A stretch of DNA of 64,000 nt from Drosophila persimilis. Taxonomy: Eukaryota; Arthropoda; Insecta; Diptera; Drosophilidae. Positions 1 through 11,110 of the stretch are shown one piece after another. The stretch lies in contig NW_020825706.1 of NCBI RefSeq assembly GCF_003286085.1, positions 3,286,001 through 3,350,000 on the forward strand, read 5' to 3'. Made by a program: the position numbers and the translations under genes. The number at the start of each line of letters is the position of its first letter. The stretch's first letter is position 1. The notes under the pieces are model-generated. The model saw only the letters and a list, made by a program, of their open reading frames with translations. It ran no database searches and had not been told where the DNA came from.

Positions 1-720
1 ATCACAGTGCGAAATATGTAGAAATGAAAAAGTACAAGAAAGACCTCGACTCGATGTTCAATACGGTGCGGAGTAAGGTGGCCAGAGGGGGCTATAGGAA
101 TCTCCCGGTGGCCGGTCGCATGGCCCGAATGGAGTGGTCCGAAGAGTTGGCCTGGTTCGCCAAACTCCAGATAAGCCGCTGTCGTCTACGCAACGCCTTT
201 TGCATGAATTCCCCGTACTTTTACTACATTGGCAGCATGGCCGATGAGTTGATAAGGCCTTCTGGCAATATACAAACCAGCGAGTTGGCCATCATGAAGG
301 CCATGGTCGAGGACTGGTTCAGCCAGCTGCCCGGCATACCCCGATCCGACACTCTCCGCTTGCCCAGTTTCTACAAGAGAGCGTAAGTAGAGGAGGCTTT
401 CCGAAAGACCATGTTCTATACTCTCCTCTCTGAATAGTTCCACATTCCGCAGCACTTTGCTGATCAACGAGAAGAACTCAAACTTTGGCTGTGCCGCTCT
501 GACCTTCCAGTACACGGGCTATAGGTATTTCCTCTTCAGCTGCGCCTTTGCCACCATAAATATACCCGAACAGCCCATCTACAAGTGGAGCACAAGGCCC
601 GGCAGGGATTGCTATATGCCGGACAAACAGTACCCGAACCTGTGTGATCGACGAGAGCGATACGGCAATGATTTGCCTCTTACAAATCTATCAGCGCACA
701 TAGAACCCATTTATACGTGA
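1..720 (+). CDS. CAP superfamily (antigen 5-related / SCP-like) secreted protein, 5' partial
   Basis: Seen: two exons, <1-382 and 438-720, joined across a 55-bp intron (donor GTAAGT at 383; acceptor TAG ending at 437). The frame is open to the window edge, so the ATG at 24 is probably internal and the signal peptide lies upstream. An alternative acceptor ending at 452 is also in frame; 438 is preferred because it keeps FRSTLLINEK, which aligns with the conserved HFT.LV strand before GCA. Family signatures: an N-terminal helix with RSKVARGG, then MARMEWSEELAWFAK, a cysteine after ISR, NFGCAALTF, and the cysteine-rich end CAFATIN..PIY. These match the CAP sandwich fold of insect antigen 5-related proteins, which are secreted and often accessory-gland or male-biased in flies. 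An AATAAA lies at 750-755. The family is clear; the exact orthologue is not identified. Confidence 0.82.
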
Positions 721-749
721 TGGAAATAATGTTAGAAACTAAGAGCTAG

Positions 750-755
750 AATAAA
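750..755 (+). other. Polyadenylation signal of the CAP gene
   Basis: AATAAA 30 bases after the TGA at 718-720, followed by further overlapping AATAAA copies to about 777. Confidence 0.6.
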
Positions 756-2578
756 TACCAAATAAATAAATAAATAAGGTACATCGTATGGAATGAGATA
801 GTCCTATTCGAGGAATTCGTTTTGAGTTAGTGTTGAGAATTTCCGACACTTTTAGGAAGATAATTCCTGTTCTAAGGAAATTGGAAACATTTTAATGCCA
901 ATTTCTCTCATTTTAGATACTTTTAGATCAAGACCAAGATCAAGATCTTTTTTGTTATTTATTTTGCTTATTGCTCTGGTACATCAAATTTTTTAATTCA
1001 ATTTTATGTTTTGGGTCATACATATGTTTTTTTTTTTTATAGCATTAATGTTTCAGATCTTGTGTCTTCTTTAGATACATGTAGATAAGATTTACATATA
1101 TTTAAGATTATATGTTCACCTTTAGTTTTAGATCTTCTTTAGATAAAATATACGTTTTAAATCACAGTAATGTTTTAGATCATTCTGTACTGTTTATAAC
1201 AAATTTATATTTTACATCGCATAATTTTTATTCATTTTATTCATCAATGTTTTACACAATGTCTTCTTTAGATCAGATTTATGTTTTAGATCACACTTAT
1301 ACATTCAATCATCTGTCTCTTTGGATCACACATACATCTTTTTAGATCATGTGTCTCTTTGGATCACATTTCCGTTTTAGATAATCTGTTCTTTTAGGTC
1401 ACATTTATGTTTAAGATCAACTGTATTTCTTAGATCACAATTATCTTTTAGATCTTTTGTTTTTTTAGATCACATTTCCTCACAGATCATATTTCTTTTT
1501 AATTTTGTAGCTGATAATTCGTTTTTTAGATTTTTTATTTTAAGAGAACCATATTTTAGTTCATTTAGCTCTTATAGATGTCTATTTTGAGATCATATTT
1601 TTTAGATCATATTTTTATTTTAAATATTTATTTTTTGCAAGTCTGTTTCGTTTAGGTGATATTTTTTGAGAATGCCTTTTCTTAGATATTTTTTATCTTT
1701 TAGATCATATATTGATGTAATTACATATAATTTATATTCTACCCTTTATATTATTTTCTGATACTTTTAGTGTAATTTAAATTATATTTTCTACCTTTTA
1801 GAACCCTTTCTTCATACGAAATTTCCCTTCTAGAAGTCAATTTTCTATCAGAAAACTTTTACCATTTCCGTATCGCATTTTTTCCCACAAATTTAATTCA
1901 AATTAAATTCCGAATCGAACGCTTGCGATTCATTGATTTGTCGTCTGGTATCAGCTCCAACTATAATTCTCCCCCAAAACCCCCCCTCCCCCGGAAAGAA
2001 CCGCCAATGGACACGCGCATACCCGTCTCCATGCATCATCATCATCTTTATCGTCGCCGTCGCTGTCGCTGTCCTCGCTTTATCCTTTAAAAGCCAGGAC
2101 TCTTGGACTTAATGTTTAAATATTTCATGAAATGGAGAAGCAGCAAAAACAGGAGGCACCGGGCCAACAGACAGATGGCATAAAAACCAAAAAAAAAGGG
2201 AGGACGACGATGTGGCAAATAAATAATGTAAAAAGTGTGAAATGCGCCTAATGGTGTGCCAAGGAAGGGTCCACCAGAAGGGAAGGGGAGGGGAGAGCCC
2301 TATGAAATGGCGCATAAAATGACAATTGACAGCTGATGATATTTTCACTTGAGTGCGCCCGCGTTTCCCTTAACCAACTCCATGTATATCATAAATTTAT
2401 AATAGAAACCCCACACACGCACACACACAGGAGCATTTGAGTGTGTTGTCAAAGACATGCCCTTAGACTTTTATTCCCACCCAGCAACTAGAACAAACCA
2501 GATCAAAACCCCCCAATTCAAACCAAATTTTCCTAACGTTTTCAATTCAAATATTCAGATATTTCTGATTCGATCGCA
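756..2578. other. Intergenic, CAP gene to tomboy40
   Basis: No gene seen. About 900-1720 is a degenerate repeat (separate entry). 1980-2450 is a GC-richer stretch with a C run, an ATC/GTCGCC repeat patch (2035-2075) and CA repeats (2413-2430), probably the upstream flank of the next gene. Confidence 0.6.
900..1720. repeat. Degenerate TTTAGATCACA repeat
   Basis: The words TTTTAGATCACA, TTTAGATCAT and TTTAGATCTTCT recur dozens of times at irregular spacing of roughly 15-30 bases, separated by T-rich and ATG-containing filler. The pattern fades at both edges, as expected of an old expanded simple array. Open frames here (for example 1112-1345) are low-complexity by-products. Confidence 0.7.
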
Positions 2579-3721
2579 ATGTCCTGCAAAGGTTGCCCCC
2601 CCTACGAGAAAGACAAATCGGCGATCTTTTTCCCCCGCTGCTTTCAGTGGATACGCGGCGCGTGCACCAAAAAGAATCCCGGAAATGTGGAAAATCTTCA
2701 TGGTCTGTCGCGCAACGTGATGCCCAAGTTCTTTGATGGCCTTGAACTGGATTATATGCATCGTTTGGGGCCGCACAAGTACATCACAGGGTCCTGGATT
2801 TTGAGCCACATGAAGGCGGCGGGCTTTCGCTTTGGCGGTCTCTATACATTTCGCCTCACAAATGATGTTTTGGTAAGTCACGGAGATAGATGTATGGACC
2901 GCTCTTACCCTCTTTCCCTTGTGCTAGCTTACACCCACTATTATCGGGGATATACATCCCTCGACGCAGGCCGCCAATCTGAATATCCTGTACTATCCGT
3001 ACGAATGCCTCCGCTTGGAGGCCACGCTGCAGCGGAGCAGCGAGAAAACGCCCGTGGACAGCCAATATACCATCGAATTGACACGCCCCTGCGACACTTG
3101 GTCTGCTAATTTCTATAATGTTCGCAAGGATAGTGGTCGCTGTACATTGTCCGTGATGCGGGCCATCACCCAGCATTGGGCATTGGGCGGCGAGATGTTG
3201 TTGGAGTGGAATTCTCCAGAGAAACTATCCACAGATTTTGCTCTGGCGGCGCGGTAAGACGGGGAGTATAATTCGAGGGTTTCTCCGACTAACCCCGTTT
3301 TGGTCCTTTCCTCCCAGTTATTCGCATCACAATTTCGCTGTCGCCGCCTCGGCCTCTCGCATTGGCCTGGATATCAGCTACTGGCAGCGCATCTATCCAC
3401 AGATACAGATGGCCAATCTGTTGGCCTACAATTACATCACCAACAAGACCATTGCCACAGTTGGCTATCAATGGAACTTTTCCGATTCGGCCGTACATGC
3501 CATGCTTGATTCGGATGCTTCTGTGGGCTTTATGTGGACCAAGTGGGTTCTACCATCAGCCTATATCTTTCCCTCTGTAATGTCTTGTCTTTCCTTATAG
3601 GTATCTCAACAATTTTCCTCTACAAATGGGCCTGAGTGTGATAATGAGCATTCCAACAGATCGTTTTGCCTTTGGCATGCGTTTTGTTGTCGATCCGAGT
3701 GGCTATCGTCGCGATAATTAA
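2579..3721 (+). CDS. tomboy40: Tom40-family mitochondrial import pore protein (tomboy40-like)
   Basis: Four exons: 2579-2872, 2970-3253, 3318-3542 and 3601-3721; introns of 97, 64 and 58 bp (donors GTAAGT, GTAAGA, GTGGGT; acceptors CAG, CAG, TAG). All phases agree, giving 307 residues. Family evidence: NPGNVENLHGLSRNVMPKFF (residues about 34-53) is the Tom40 N-terminal helix signature, followed by beta-barrel-like alternation with GFRFGGLYTF, AANLNILYYP, WALGGEML, a TKTIATVGYQW-type strand, and a C-terminal FAFGMRFVVDP strand resembling the Tom40 beta-signal region. Tom40 forms the outer-membrane translocation pore. The D. melanogaster paralogue tomboy40 is male-germline biased. This copy is shorter than ordinary Tom40 (about 340) and strongly diverged, which favours the paralogue. 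Function is inferred from family; a lineage-specific third copy is possible. Confidence 0.85.
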
Positions 3722-3805
3722 TTTCTTTACATTTTATATTTGTTATCCACCAAATTACCAATCGATTTTTAGTCCAAAAGACATTAACAAATAATTTCGG
3801 CAAAA

Positions 3806-3811
3806 AATAAA
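3806..3811 (+). other. Polyadenylation signal of tomboy40
   Basis: AATAAA 85 bases downstream of the TAA at 3719-3721, followed by a T/GT-rich stretch (3813-3840). Confidence 0.6.
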
Positions 3812-4479
3812 GTTTTTTTGGAGTTTTTTTCTGGTTTCCTTGCAGCAGACACTGTGCCACACGTTGACATACACACACACACGAGAGTTTCTCCCTCCTC
3901 GAATGCATTTGATTTATGCTCCGCAAAGTCTAGACACTGTAAATATTTTTTAATGCCAACAGAAATCTCAGCACTGCACTCAAGAAAAACCCACAGCACA
4001 CCACACACTTCTGTAATCTATAAATCTTAAATAAATACAATTTACACAATAAATCTACACTCCATTTGGGGCAGAGCGTTTCACAAAAAGATAATGGCTG
4101 TTAATCCGTTATAGAGCTGAAAAAACCTCCGCACCACCACCCCCTGACCCATAAAGCAGGCGAAAAGTCAAGAGTCGCGGCACACGTTCCTCGACACAAT
4201 GATGCACTGTATTCAGTAATTGATCTGAGTATCTGCGTTTCCTAAAAGTATGCATTCATCAGTTCATTCCTCTGCGAACCAGGTGTTCAACGAGCTGAAC
4301 GACAGGCGCGCTTTAATTTGTTTTATTCATGTTGGATTTAAAAAGCGATCCGATCATTAAATTGTTTTTGGAATCTAATAGATTTTATTATTTTTTCTGA
4401 TTCTTACAATGACAGATATCTTTACAGATATGTCGTAGGCAGCTACATATAACTATAAGGGTTTGATCTGTACGATGCT
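3812..4479. other. Downstream flank of tomboy40
   Basis: Mixed-composition DNA with a CA tract (about 3871-3881). No coding signal or recognised repeat seen. Confidence 0.5.
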
Positions 4480-5150
4480 CCTGACATTTTATTTCAATTT
4501 ATTTTTTAAATTTAAATATTTAAGATTTCAAATAAGTGTATTTCAGATTTAAACTAAAGCTACATATTTCCTATAAATGTAGGATATTATATACATTTTA
4601 AAGGGTTGTATATATATAGTTTAAATTGGGGACATATTAAAAATAAATTTTTAAAAAAGTAACTTTTAAATCAAATTAATTACATTTTGAATAAATGAAT
4701 GTTTAAGTAAAACGAATTGAACGTTTAAAAAATTAATGTTTAAATCAAATTAATTAAATTTCTAATAAATTAATGTTTATATAAAAAAATCGAATGTTTA
4801 AAAAATAAATGTTTAAATCAGATTAAATTAATTTAATAAATTAATGTTTAAGTAAAATTAATTAATTGTAATTTAATTAAATTTATAGTAAAATAGTGTT
4901 TACATAAAATAATTGAATTTTTTAAATTAATGTTTAATAAATTAATTTATCAATACAATTAATTGAACGTTTTAAAACTTAATGTTTAAATCAAGTTAAA
5001 CAATAATTTATTAATAATGTATTTTTAATACATCCCATATTTAAACTAAATATAAAAAACTATGATGTGGATTCTTTTTAATTTCACTATTTTCTTTTTA
5101 TTTAAAAACTGAACACTTTGAATTTAAATATAGCTTTTTTTTGACTACGT
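4480..5150. repeat. AT island, ~73-bp decayed tandem array
   Basis: TTTAAATCAAATTAAT-type blocks start at 4665, 4739, 4812 and 4985, giving spacings of 74, 73 and 173 bases. Between them lie recurring AATAAATTAATGTTTA and ATTGAACGTTTAAAA blocks. This is an old tandem array rather than random AT-rich DNA. Confidence 0.7.
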
Positions 5151-7387
5151 CTAATTTTTATTTTTCTCTAAGTGTACTGCTTGAAAGGGACTAAGAGAAA
5201 TACCTTTCTCCACTGACAGATCTATGGATCTATAGGCTCAATGCGTCACAAACAACTCCTCAAAATCAAAATACCCTCTCTACAGAGAACTAATCTGCAA
5301 AGCCACTATAGTAAAAGCTGTAGCCACAAAAACCCAAGAGCCATAACTTTCAATTGATTTTTGGTCAAAAAACGGGTCTCGGAAAGGGTTCCTTTTTTTG
5401 TTTTTGGCCCAAAGAATTTTCTTGGACAAACATTTGGTATGCCTTTAAATTTCCCTGGTTCTGTGTGCCCTCCCCCCGCAAAAAAGTTTCCAACACACGA
5501 GCAGAGAGCAAATATTAATATTTCAATAAATGCTGGAAATCCTTTTGCCCGCCCCTCATCAAGGGGGTAAAAGTTTTGCTCAAAAAGGCCCTGGGGCACC
5601 CGGGACCCCTACTCCAACGCCCTGCGCTTATCGACGCCTTTACAAATCATTAGATTTTCATATCCGATGAATTTTACAACAATTTTTGGGAAGAAACAAG
5701 CAACAAAAAAAGAAAGAAAAGCAACTCGGCCGCCGACATGTCAATTTGTTTGTTTTTTGCGTCCTTTCAATGTGAGGAATGGGTTTGGTCCTGCCAAAGG
5801 GTGGGGGGGAGGGTGTAGGGGGGTAGTCATGCATATGCAAAGGATATACGTATAGTATGTCCACGAACGTGTCGTCGCCCATTTTATGTTTATTTAAACT
5901 TCACTTCGTAGGCGGAAAAAATCGTGGAGAAACCGTAAAATCATCGACGAACAATGGAAGGAGTGGAGCCAAAAGAACAAAGGAAACAAAGAGAAAGGAA
6001 ATAAATAAACGAAAGAAATTTCATATTAAATAAATTATATGGAAAGGCGTTTCGTTTGGGGGCAAAGTTGGTTCTTCCTTCATATTAACTTTATAAAGGA
6101 ATTAATAAATGGAAAGAGCTCTGAAATTTGGTATGTTTTCGGGTAGGAAAATACAGGGGAAAAGACCTGGTTTTCTATCGTGTGAAGAAAATAGGAGGTT
6201 TATAATTTTTGCATTAAAAGTACCTTTAAAAATCAAGCTTTCGTTAATTAAACAGTCTTTTATTTTTGTTGTAATAAAATAATTTTTCGTGAAAAATCCT
6301 TTGGATTTCTAAAGAAATTACATAAAAATATAATATAATTAATCAATAAAAAATTTCATTAATTAAACAAAACTTGCAGCTGAAAATATTTAAATAAATA
6401 AATAAATAATTAATCTTTAAATAAAATCCAGAAAATCTTCCTCCAAAAACCCTGTTCTCAAACATCCCTTGATAATAAAATAAATTCCCATTTTAAAGCC
6501 ATTTTCCATATTTAAGCTACAAATAAAAAACAACAAAAGAAATGTATGCCAAAAATCAGAGAAAAGTAAGTCAACACACAAATTTGAACCGACTAACAAA
6601 AAAACAAGTAGCATAAACACAGCAGCACAAAATATACATACAAATTTTCCTTGAGGCAAGAAGTTTTTCTGCTTAAATAGCAAAAGCAGGAAAAAGCAAG
6701 CGCAAAATATGAAAATAAATAGGAGAAAAAAATATTGTATGTAAGGGAAAAAAACTTGTTTGCTTGCCCACATCGACCAACATTTATGTTTATGTTTAGA
6801 GTACAGGAAAAAAAAGATGCGGAAAACCTCCAAAAAACACACACACACATACACACAAACACTTGCAGAATGGGCTTGGGCTGTTGTTTTTCTTTTGCGT
6901 TTTTGGGTTCGCCGAGTGGAAAACATATTTAATTAAAGCTATCCGCATATTAAAAACTTTTCCCTCCCACTCGCCACTCAGGGAGGGAGTTTTTCCTCCC
7001 GTTGTTGCAGCATACTTTTCGGCTAGCAAACTCTTAAGCTTTGCCACATTACGAGGCATAAACATGAATAGCCAGACATTGATTTTTTTGGTAGCGAAGC
7101 ATTAGATACCCTCATGGAGAGCCTAATATACACTCGATGGCACTAGGTAAACAGTCCATTCAATGTCTTAGTCTCTGCTCTGTTTTTTCGCCTCTAATCA
7201 ATTGGAGAAAACAAGAATGCAATACAAAAACAAAACCCTTTTGCTTGAAAATGACATCAAAATGCCGATTTACTTATCAGCAAGATCAGCGCCGGCAGAA
7301 TTGCCATGTAAATTGCAGCAACACTTTTTCATAGTCTCTTTCCACCATCACCTTCGCCTCACGATGCCTGCAAGGCAGAGGCATAGC
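5151..7387. other. Non-coding DNA
   Basis: No gene seen. Contains a C-rich/G-rich pair near 5470 and 5800, T- and A-rich DNA at 6200-6750, and a CA tract at 6838-6860. Open frames here are shadows of low-complexity tracts. Confidence 0.5.
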
Positions 7388-7740
7388 CGCGCCATAAAGT
7401 ATTGTGTTTTTGTGTGTGCGTGTGTGTCCTCATAAAGTATGATATTTGTTTGTATTAAACGCATGAACAGATCAGCGTCGTCATGGCGATTGTTAGGCTT
7501 TCGAGACGTGAAAGAACATGCAAGGGACTTGCCAGAATAGCCGCCCCATAAAGTATGATATTTTTTGCAGATCAGCAGATCACCAAAACAGCCGCCCCAT
7601 AAAGTATGATATTTTTTGCAGATCAGTAGATCACCAGAACAGCCGCCCCATAAAGTATGATATTTTTTGCAGATCAGCAAATCACTCGAATACAAGACAC
7701 AGAAAGAGAGCCCCATCAAGTATGAGGTTTATCTGCATTT
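7388..7740. repeat. 51-bp tandem repeat (three good units plus decayed ones)
   Basis: Three near-identical units begin at 7541, 7592 and 7643 (exact 51-base period), each holding GCCCCATAAAGTATGATA, a T6 run and GCAGATCAG. Decayed relatives flank them at about 7390 (GCGCCATAAAGTATTG), 7431 and 7711 (GCCCCATCAAGTATGAG). Because 51 is divisible by 3, the array creates repeated peptides on both strands; these are not evidence of coding. Confidence 0.85.
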
Positions 7741-8374
7741 TTCTATGAGAACAAATCCCTCAATAATTACGATAATTTCTAAGGGCTGTTTATTTATTAA
7801 ACCTTTTGTGACTGGGTGATATTTCATGTTTCAAGGTTTCTTTTCCCAAAGTACTTCCTCTGCTTAACAAAAACCACCCAAAAATCATCATACCCCTGTC
7901 TCTATTACGAGCAACAGAATTTTTTGGACCCTGAACTGGTTTCGAGAGCTTTAAACAACAAAAAGTGCCCCAAGGCGGCAACAAGCAAGCAGGGAGGGGT
8001 GGGTAGGGGGTTCGGTCACGGGTCACTCTCTCAAGTTTTATAAATATGCAAAATTTTAATGAATTTTTGTTTGTGCTGCCCTGCCCGCAAATTGCCCCCC
8101 CACCCAGCCTTTTGTCGATCCCCGCAAGACAGAATATTCATTCATTTCAATGCGGGGTCGTCTTCAGCAGCCTTTTAAGCAGCTTTAAAATGCGGGTCAA
8201 CTCGGGCTCTTCACTCAGCGCCCGATAAGAAGGCCAAAAGTGGAAATTAAAGCAAACAAAAGGAAAGGTAAAGGACGAGTACAATTAAGGACCTGCTGCT
8301 GGTTGAAACAAGTGAAGAAAACGAAAGACTGATGAAGTTCTAGGGTGTGGACGAAGATTGGATGCTCTGTCACT

Positions 8375-8508
8375 GCTAAGTCGTAGTGGGAGAGAGAGAG
8401 AGAGAGAGACTATTATTGAGAGGCGATAAAGATTTCTGCTTTCAAAAGCACTATCTCTCTCTTACTCTCTCTCTTTGTAACTTTCTCTCTATCACAGTGT
8501 GGCTTAGC
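8375..8508. repeat. Imperfect inverted repeat built on CAGTGTGGCTTAGC
   Basis: The right arm 8495-8508 is an exact CAGTGTGGCTTAGC after a CT-rich tract. The left arm from 8375 (GCTAAGTCGTAGTGGGAGAG) is its degenerate reverse complement running into a GA tract. The arms are about 115 bases apart, so the segment could fold as a hairpin. Confidence 0.55.
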
Positions 8509-9945
8509 TGTATTCCAATACCAAAACCCTAAAACTTTTGGTAATCCTTTTGAAGACAAAACCCCTTAAAAATCCTCAATATCCCTTTTTCCTTGAACTT
8601 CATTAAAACAGAGAGGAAAACCCCAATATAAAATGCCATGTAATGAACACACACACACAGATGGAGAAGCGAGGTTACCTCTGACCTGATGGTAATTTCA
8701 CTCACCTTTCTTCTCTTATTTTTGTTTGAAGTGAAAGTCATAAAATCGTAATAAAATTGGCCAACTTTTAATTTAATTGCGAGCGAGAGCAAGAGAACTT
8801 TTAACATCCACCCCTAGCCGTCCTTTTTTCCTTTCTGCTGTTGTTGTTTCTTTTTTAAATTCAATTTTCCAGCCACCACAAAATTCAATTTGACTTGGCA
8901 TCGCATTAAACGGGTCCACGCATTAACATAATCACACATGAGGGTTGAAGGGGGATTGGAGCCAGTCAACAAGTGCCAGGAGTGCGGCAGAGTGGCCCTG
9001 ACACCATTTTCCAACTTGAGTTCCCAGCAAGTAAGTAGCTCCTCTCTCTCCCTGTCCCTTTCTCTGGGCCAAGTAAATGCGCTTAAACGCATTCAAAGTC
9101 AGTCGAAACGTTTGACCAACGCCAAAGGATGTTGAAGGTGGCTCGCTTGAAGGTTTCTTGGTCAGGTTCTAAGTGCCCCGACGCTCGACTAAAAGCCTGA
9201 CTAATGCGGCTGCTTAGCTTTTGGCTTTCCCTCAATGATATGAGGGATGATGGGTGGCCGAGAGCCGGAGGGGTTTCAATCAGTTGAGTAAAGGCGATAT
9301 CTTGGCATATTATTTTTTATGGTATTTATTTCTTAAATATTTCTCTGCCCTGAAGGGTCGTTCGCCCACTTTCACCGCAATTGCTGGTCATTTTTATTGG
9401 CTCGATTACCTCTGGCGCCTCAGACAGTAAAGGGCCCAACAGCTGTTCATCTTACAACAGGAAACGGAAATTGTCTATGGATTCCGTTCCGTCTCGTTCG
9501 GCCTACGCCAAGTGTGTGCGTGTGTGTGTGCTCTCCTTTTGTTGGGTGCTTTTTCCGATATTGATGCTACAGCTAAGTGCGTTGTCCAGATAGATTGTTG
9601 CCACTTGCCACAAACATTCTCATCATTTTATTTGGTAGATTTTTCCTCTGCAGAAACTCTCTCTTTGGGGACTCTATTTAGCCCCGAATGCCTATCAATT
9701 CAATTTTATTTTTGTGATTAACCGCTGCATAAAAAATAATTAAACTGTCATGAGGCCGCCGTCAATTACCAGCAGAAAAGCAGACTATTCCTCTTCTGCA
9801 ATTTCCAGAGGCGCAAAAAAAGAGGCATTGGAAACGGCAATGCCAAATGCAGTTGATATGCTGCGTGCAATTTTTTTTTACCATATTTAAATTGAAAATC
9901 AAACAGCATTTGATGCGGACTGGGTGGGGAGTGTGGGCCTTGAGG

Positions 9946-9951
<6 letters not shown>

Positions 9952-9976
<25 letters not shown>
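9952..9976. repeat. (CT)n microsatellite
   Basis: Uninterrupted CT dinucleotides; GAGA-type sequence on the minus strand. Confidence 0.9.
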
Positions 9977-9977
<1 letters not shown>

Positions 9978-10259
9978 GGCGTTTCTGTCTGTTGTGCCAT
10001 TGAAGTGCAAACTACACAGAGATAGGGAGAGGGAGAGAGCGAGAAGGAGTTCTGTTCGGTGCAGATCCCAAAAAGAATTTCAATTAAATTCAATCAACTT
10101 TCACGGTGGCCTGCCAAATGCATTATATCCCACAACAACAACAAAAATACGGCTCAAGAGACAGATACAAAAATCAAGTTTCACCAAATGATGATGCTTG
10201 ATGGATATTCTAGGCTTCGCTCTGAAAGAAAGGCTCTTAACCTAAATTGCTAAATTAAT

Positions 10260-11110
10260 GGAAAACAGATTTTTCCAAAGGATTTCTTTACTTCTAAAAT
10301 CAAAAGAGGTTTTAGAAAATTAAATAAAATAACATTAATATTAAATCATAAATAAAAACAAAATAATATTTTAAACCTAAATTATTATTATTATTTTAAA
10401 TTAAATTAAATCAAATAATTGTATAATAAAATCAAAAGAGTTTTTAGAACATTTTAAAAATATTATTACTATAAAATCATAAAATAAAATATAGAAATAA
10501 AATACTTAATTTAGAAACAAAATTAATAATTAAAACAACAAAATTATGAAATATATTTTCCATTCAAATTTAAAAAAAAAATCAATTAAAAAAGTAATGT
10601 ACAAAAATATTAAAAATACTACAAATATTAACACAGAAATTCAAAAAGAAAATATCAAAAATATAATATGTTATAAGAAAAAATAATAAAAATTAAAAAA
10701 AAAAACACAAAACCAAAATATATGTTGAATTATAAATGAAATAAAAACAACTAAAGTTAAAATACTACAAATTTTAACACAAATTCATTAAACAAAAAAA
10801 TTAAAAATATAATATGCAATAATACAAAATAATAAAAACTACAAAACAAAGCAAGACATTATAAAATATTTAAAATTTAAATAATAATAACAAAAAAAAA
10901 AATAATTAAAATAAGATTTAAAATTTAAAAAACATCAAGAATATAATTAAAATTATTTAAATTTAAATTAAAAAGCAAAAATACAATAATTTAATCAATT
11001 ATAAAAAATAATTCATTTAAAAAAATGGTATAAAGTCATAAATTTGTGACATTTGATTATGAAAACATAAATTAAATTAAATATTCGCAAAAAAAAAATG
11101 GCACGTTCTG
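10260..11110. repeat. AT island with 130-146-bp internal duplications
   Basis: A-rich. AATACTACAAATATTAACAC at 10615 returns as AATACTACAAATTTTAACAC at 10761 (146 bases), followed in both by AATATAATATG and AATAATAAAAA blocks. AAAATCAAAAGAG with TTTTAGAA recurs at about 10296 and 10428 (132 bases). Consistent with an old tandem array of roughly 130-150-bp units. Confidence 0.65.

Larger units (their letters stand above)
7741..10259. other. Non-coding DNA with GA/CT tracts
   Basis: No gene seen. Holds (GA)n at 8391-8408, CT-rich DNA at 8452-8490, an inverted motif pair at 8375-8508 and (CT)n at 9952-9976. Arginine/glutamate and serine/leucine repeat frames at 8938-10191 come from the GA/CT tracts. 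Confidence 0.5.

Noticed and set aside
2457-2720. Alternative start for the Tom40-like gene in an overlapping frame
   Set aside because: Out of frame with the conserved NPGNVENLH helix; the ATG at 2579 is the only start in frame.
6417-6926. 169-codon minus-strand hydrophobic frame
   Set aside because: Phe/Leu-rich translation of A-rich DNA; similar artefacts at 13181-13453, 18861-19121 and 33821-34018.
7388-7740. CRISPR-like array
   Set aside because: Direct 51-bp tandem units without unique spacers, in a eukaryotic genome.
9847-10191. 114-codon frame with Ser/Leu and Arg/Glu repeats
   Set aside because: Generated by a (CT)n microsatellite; the same applies to GA-derived frames near 16414, 23911 and 24225.
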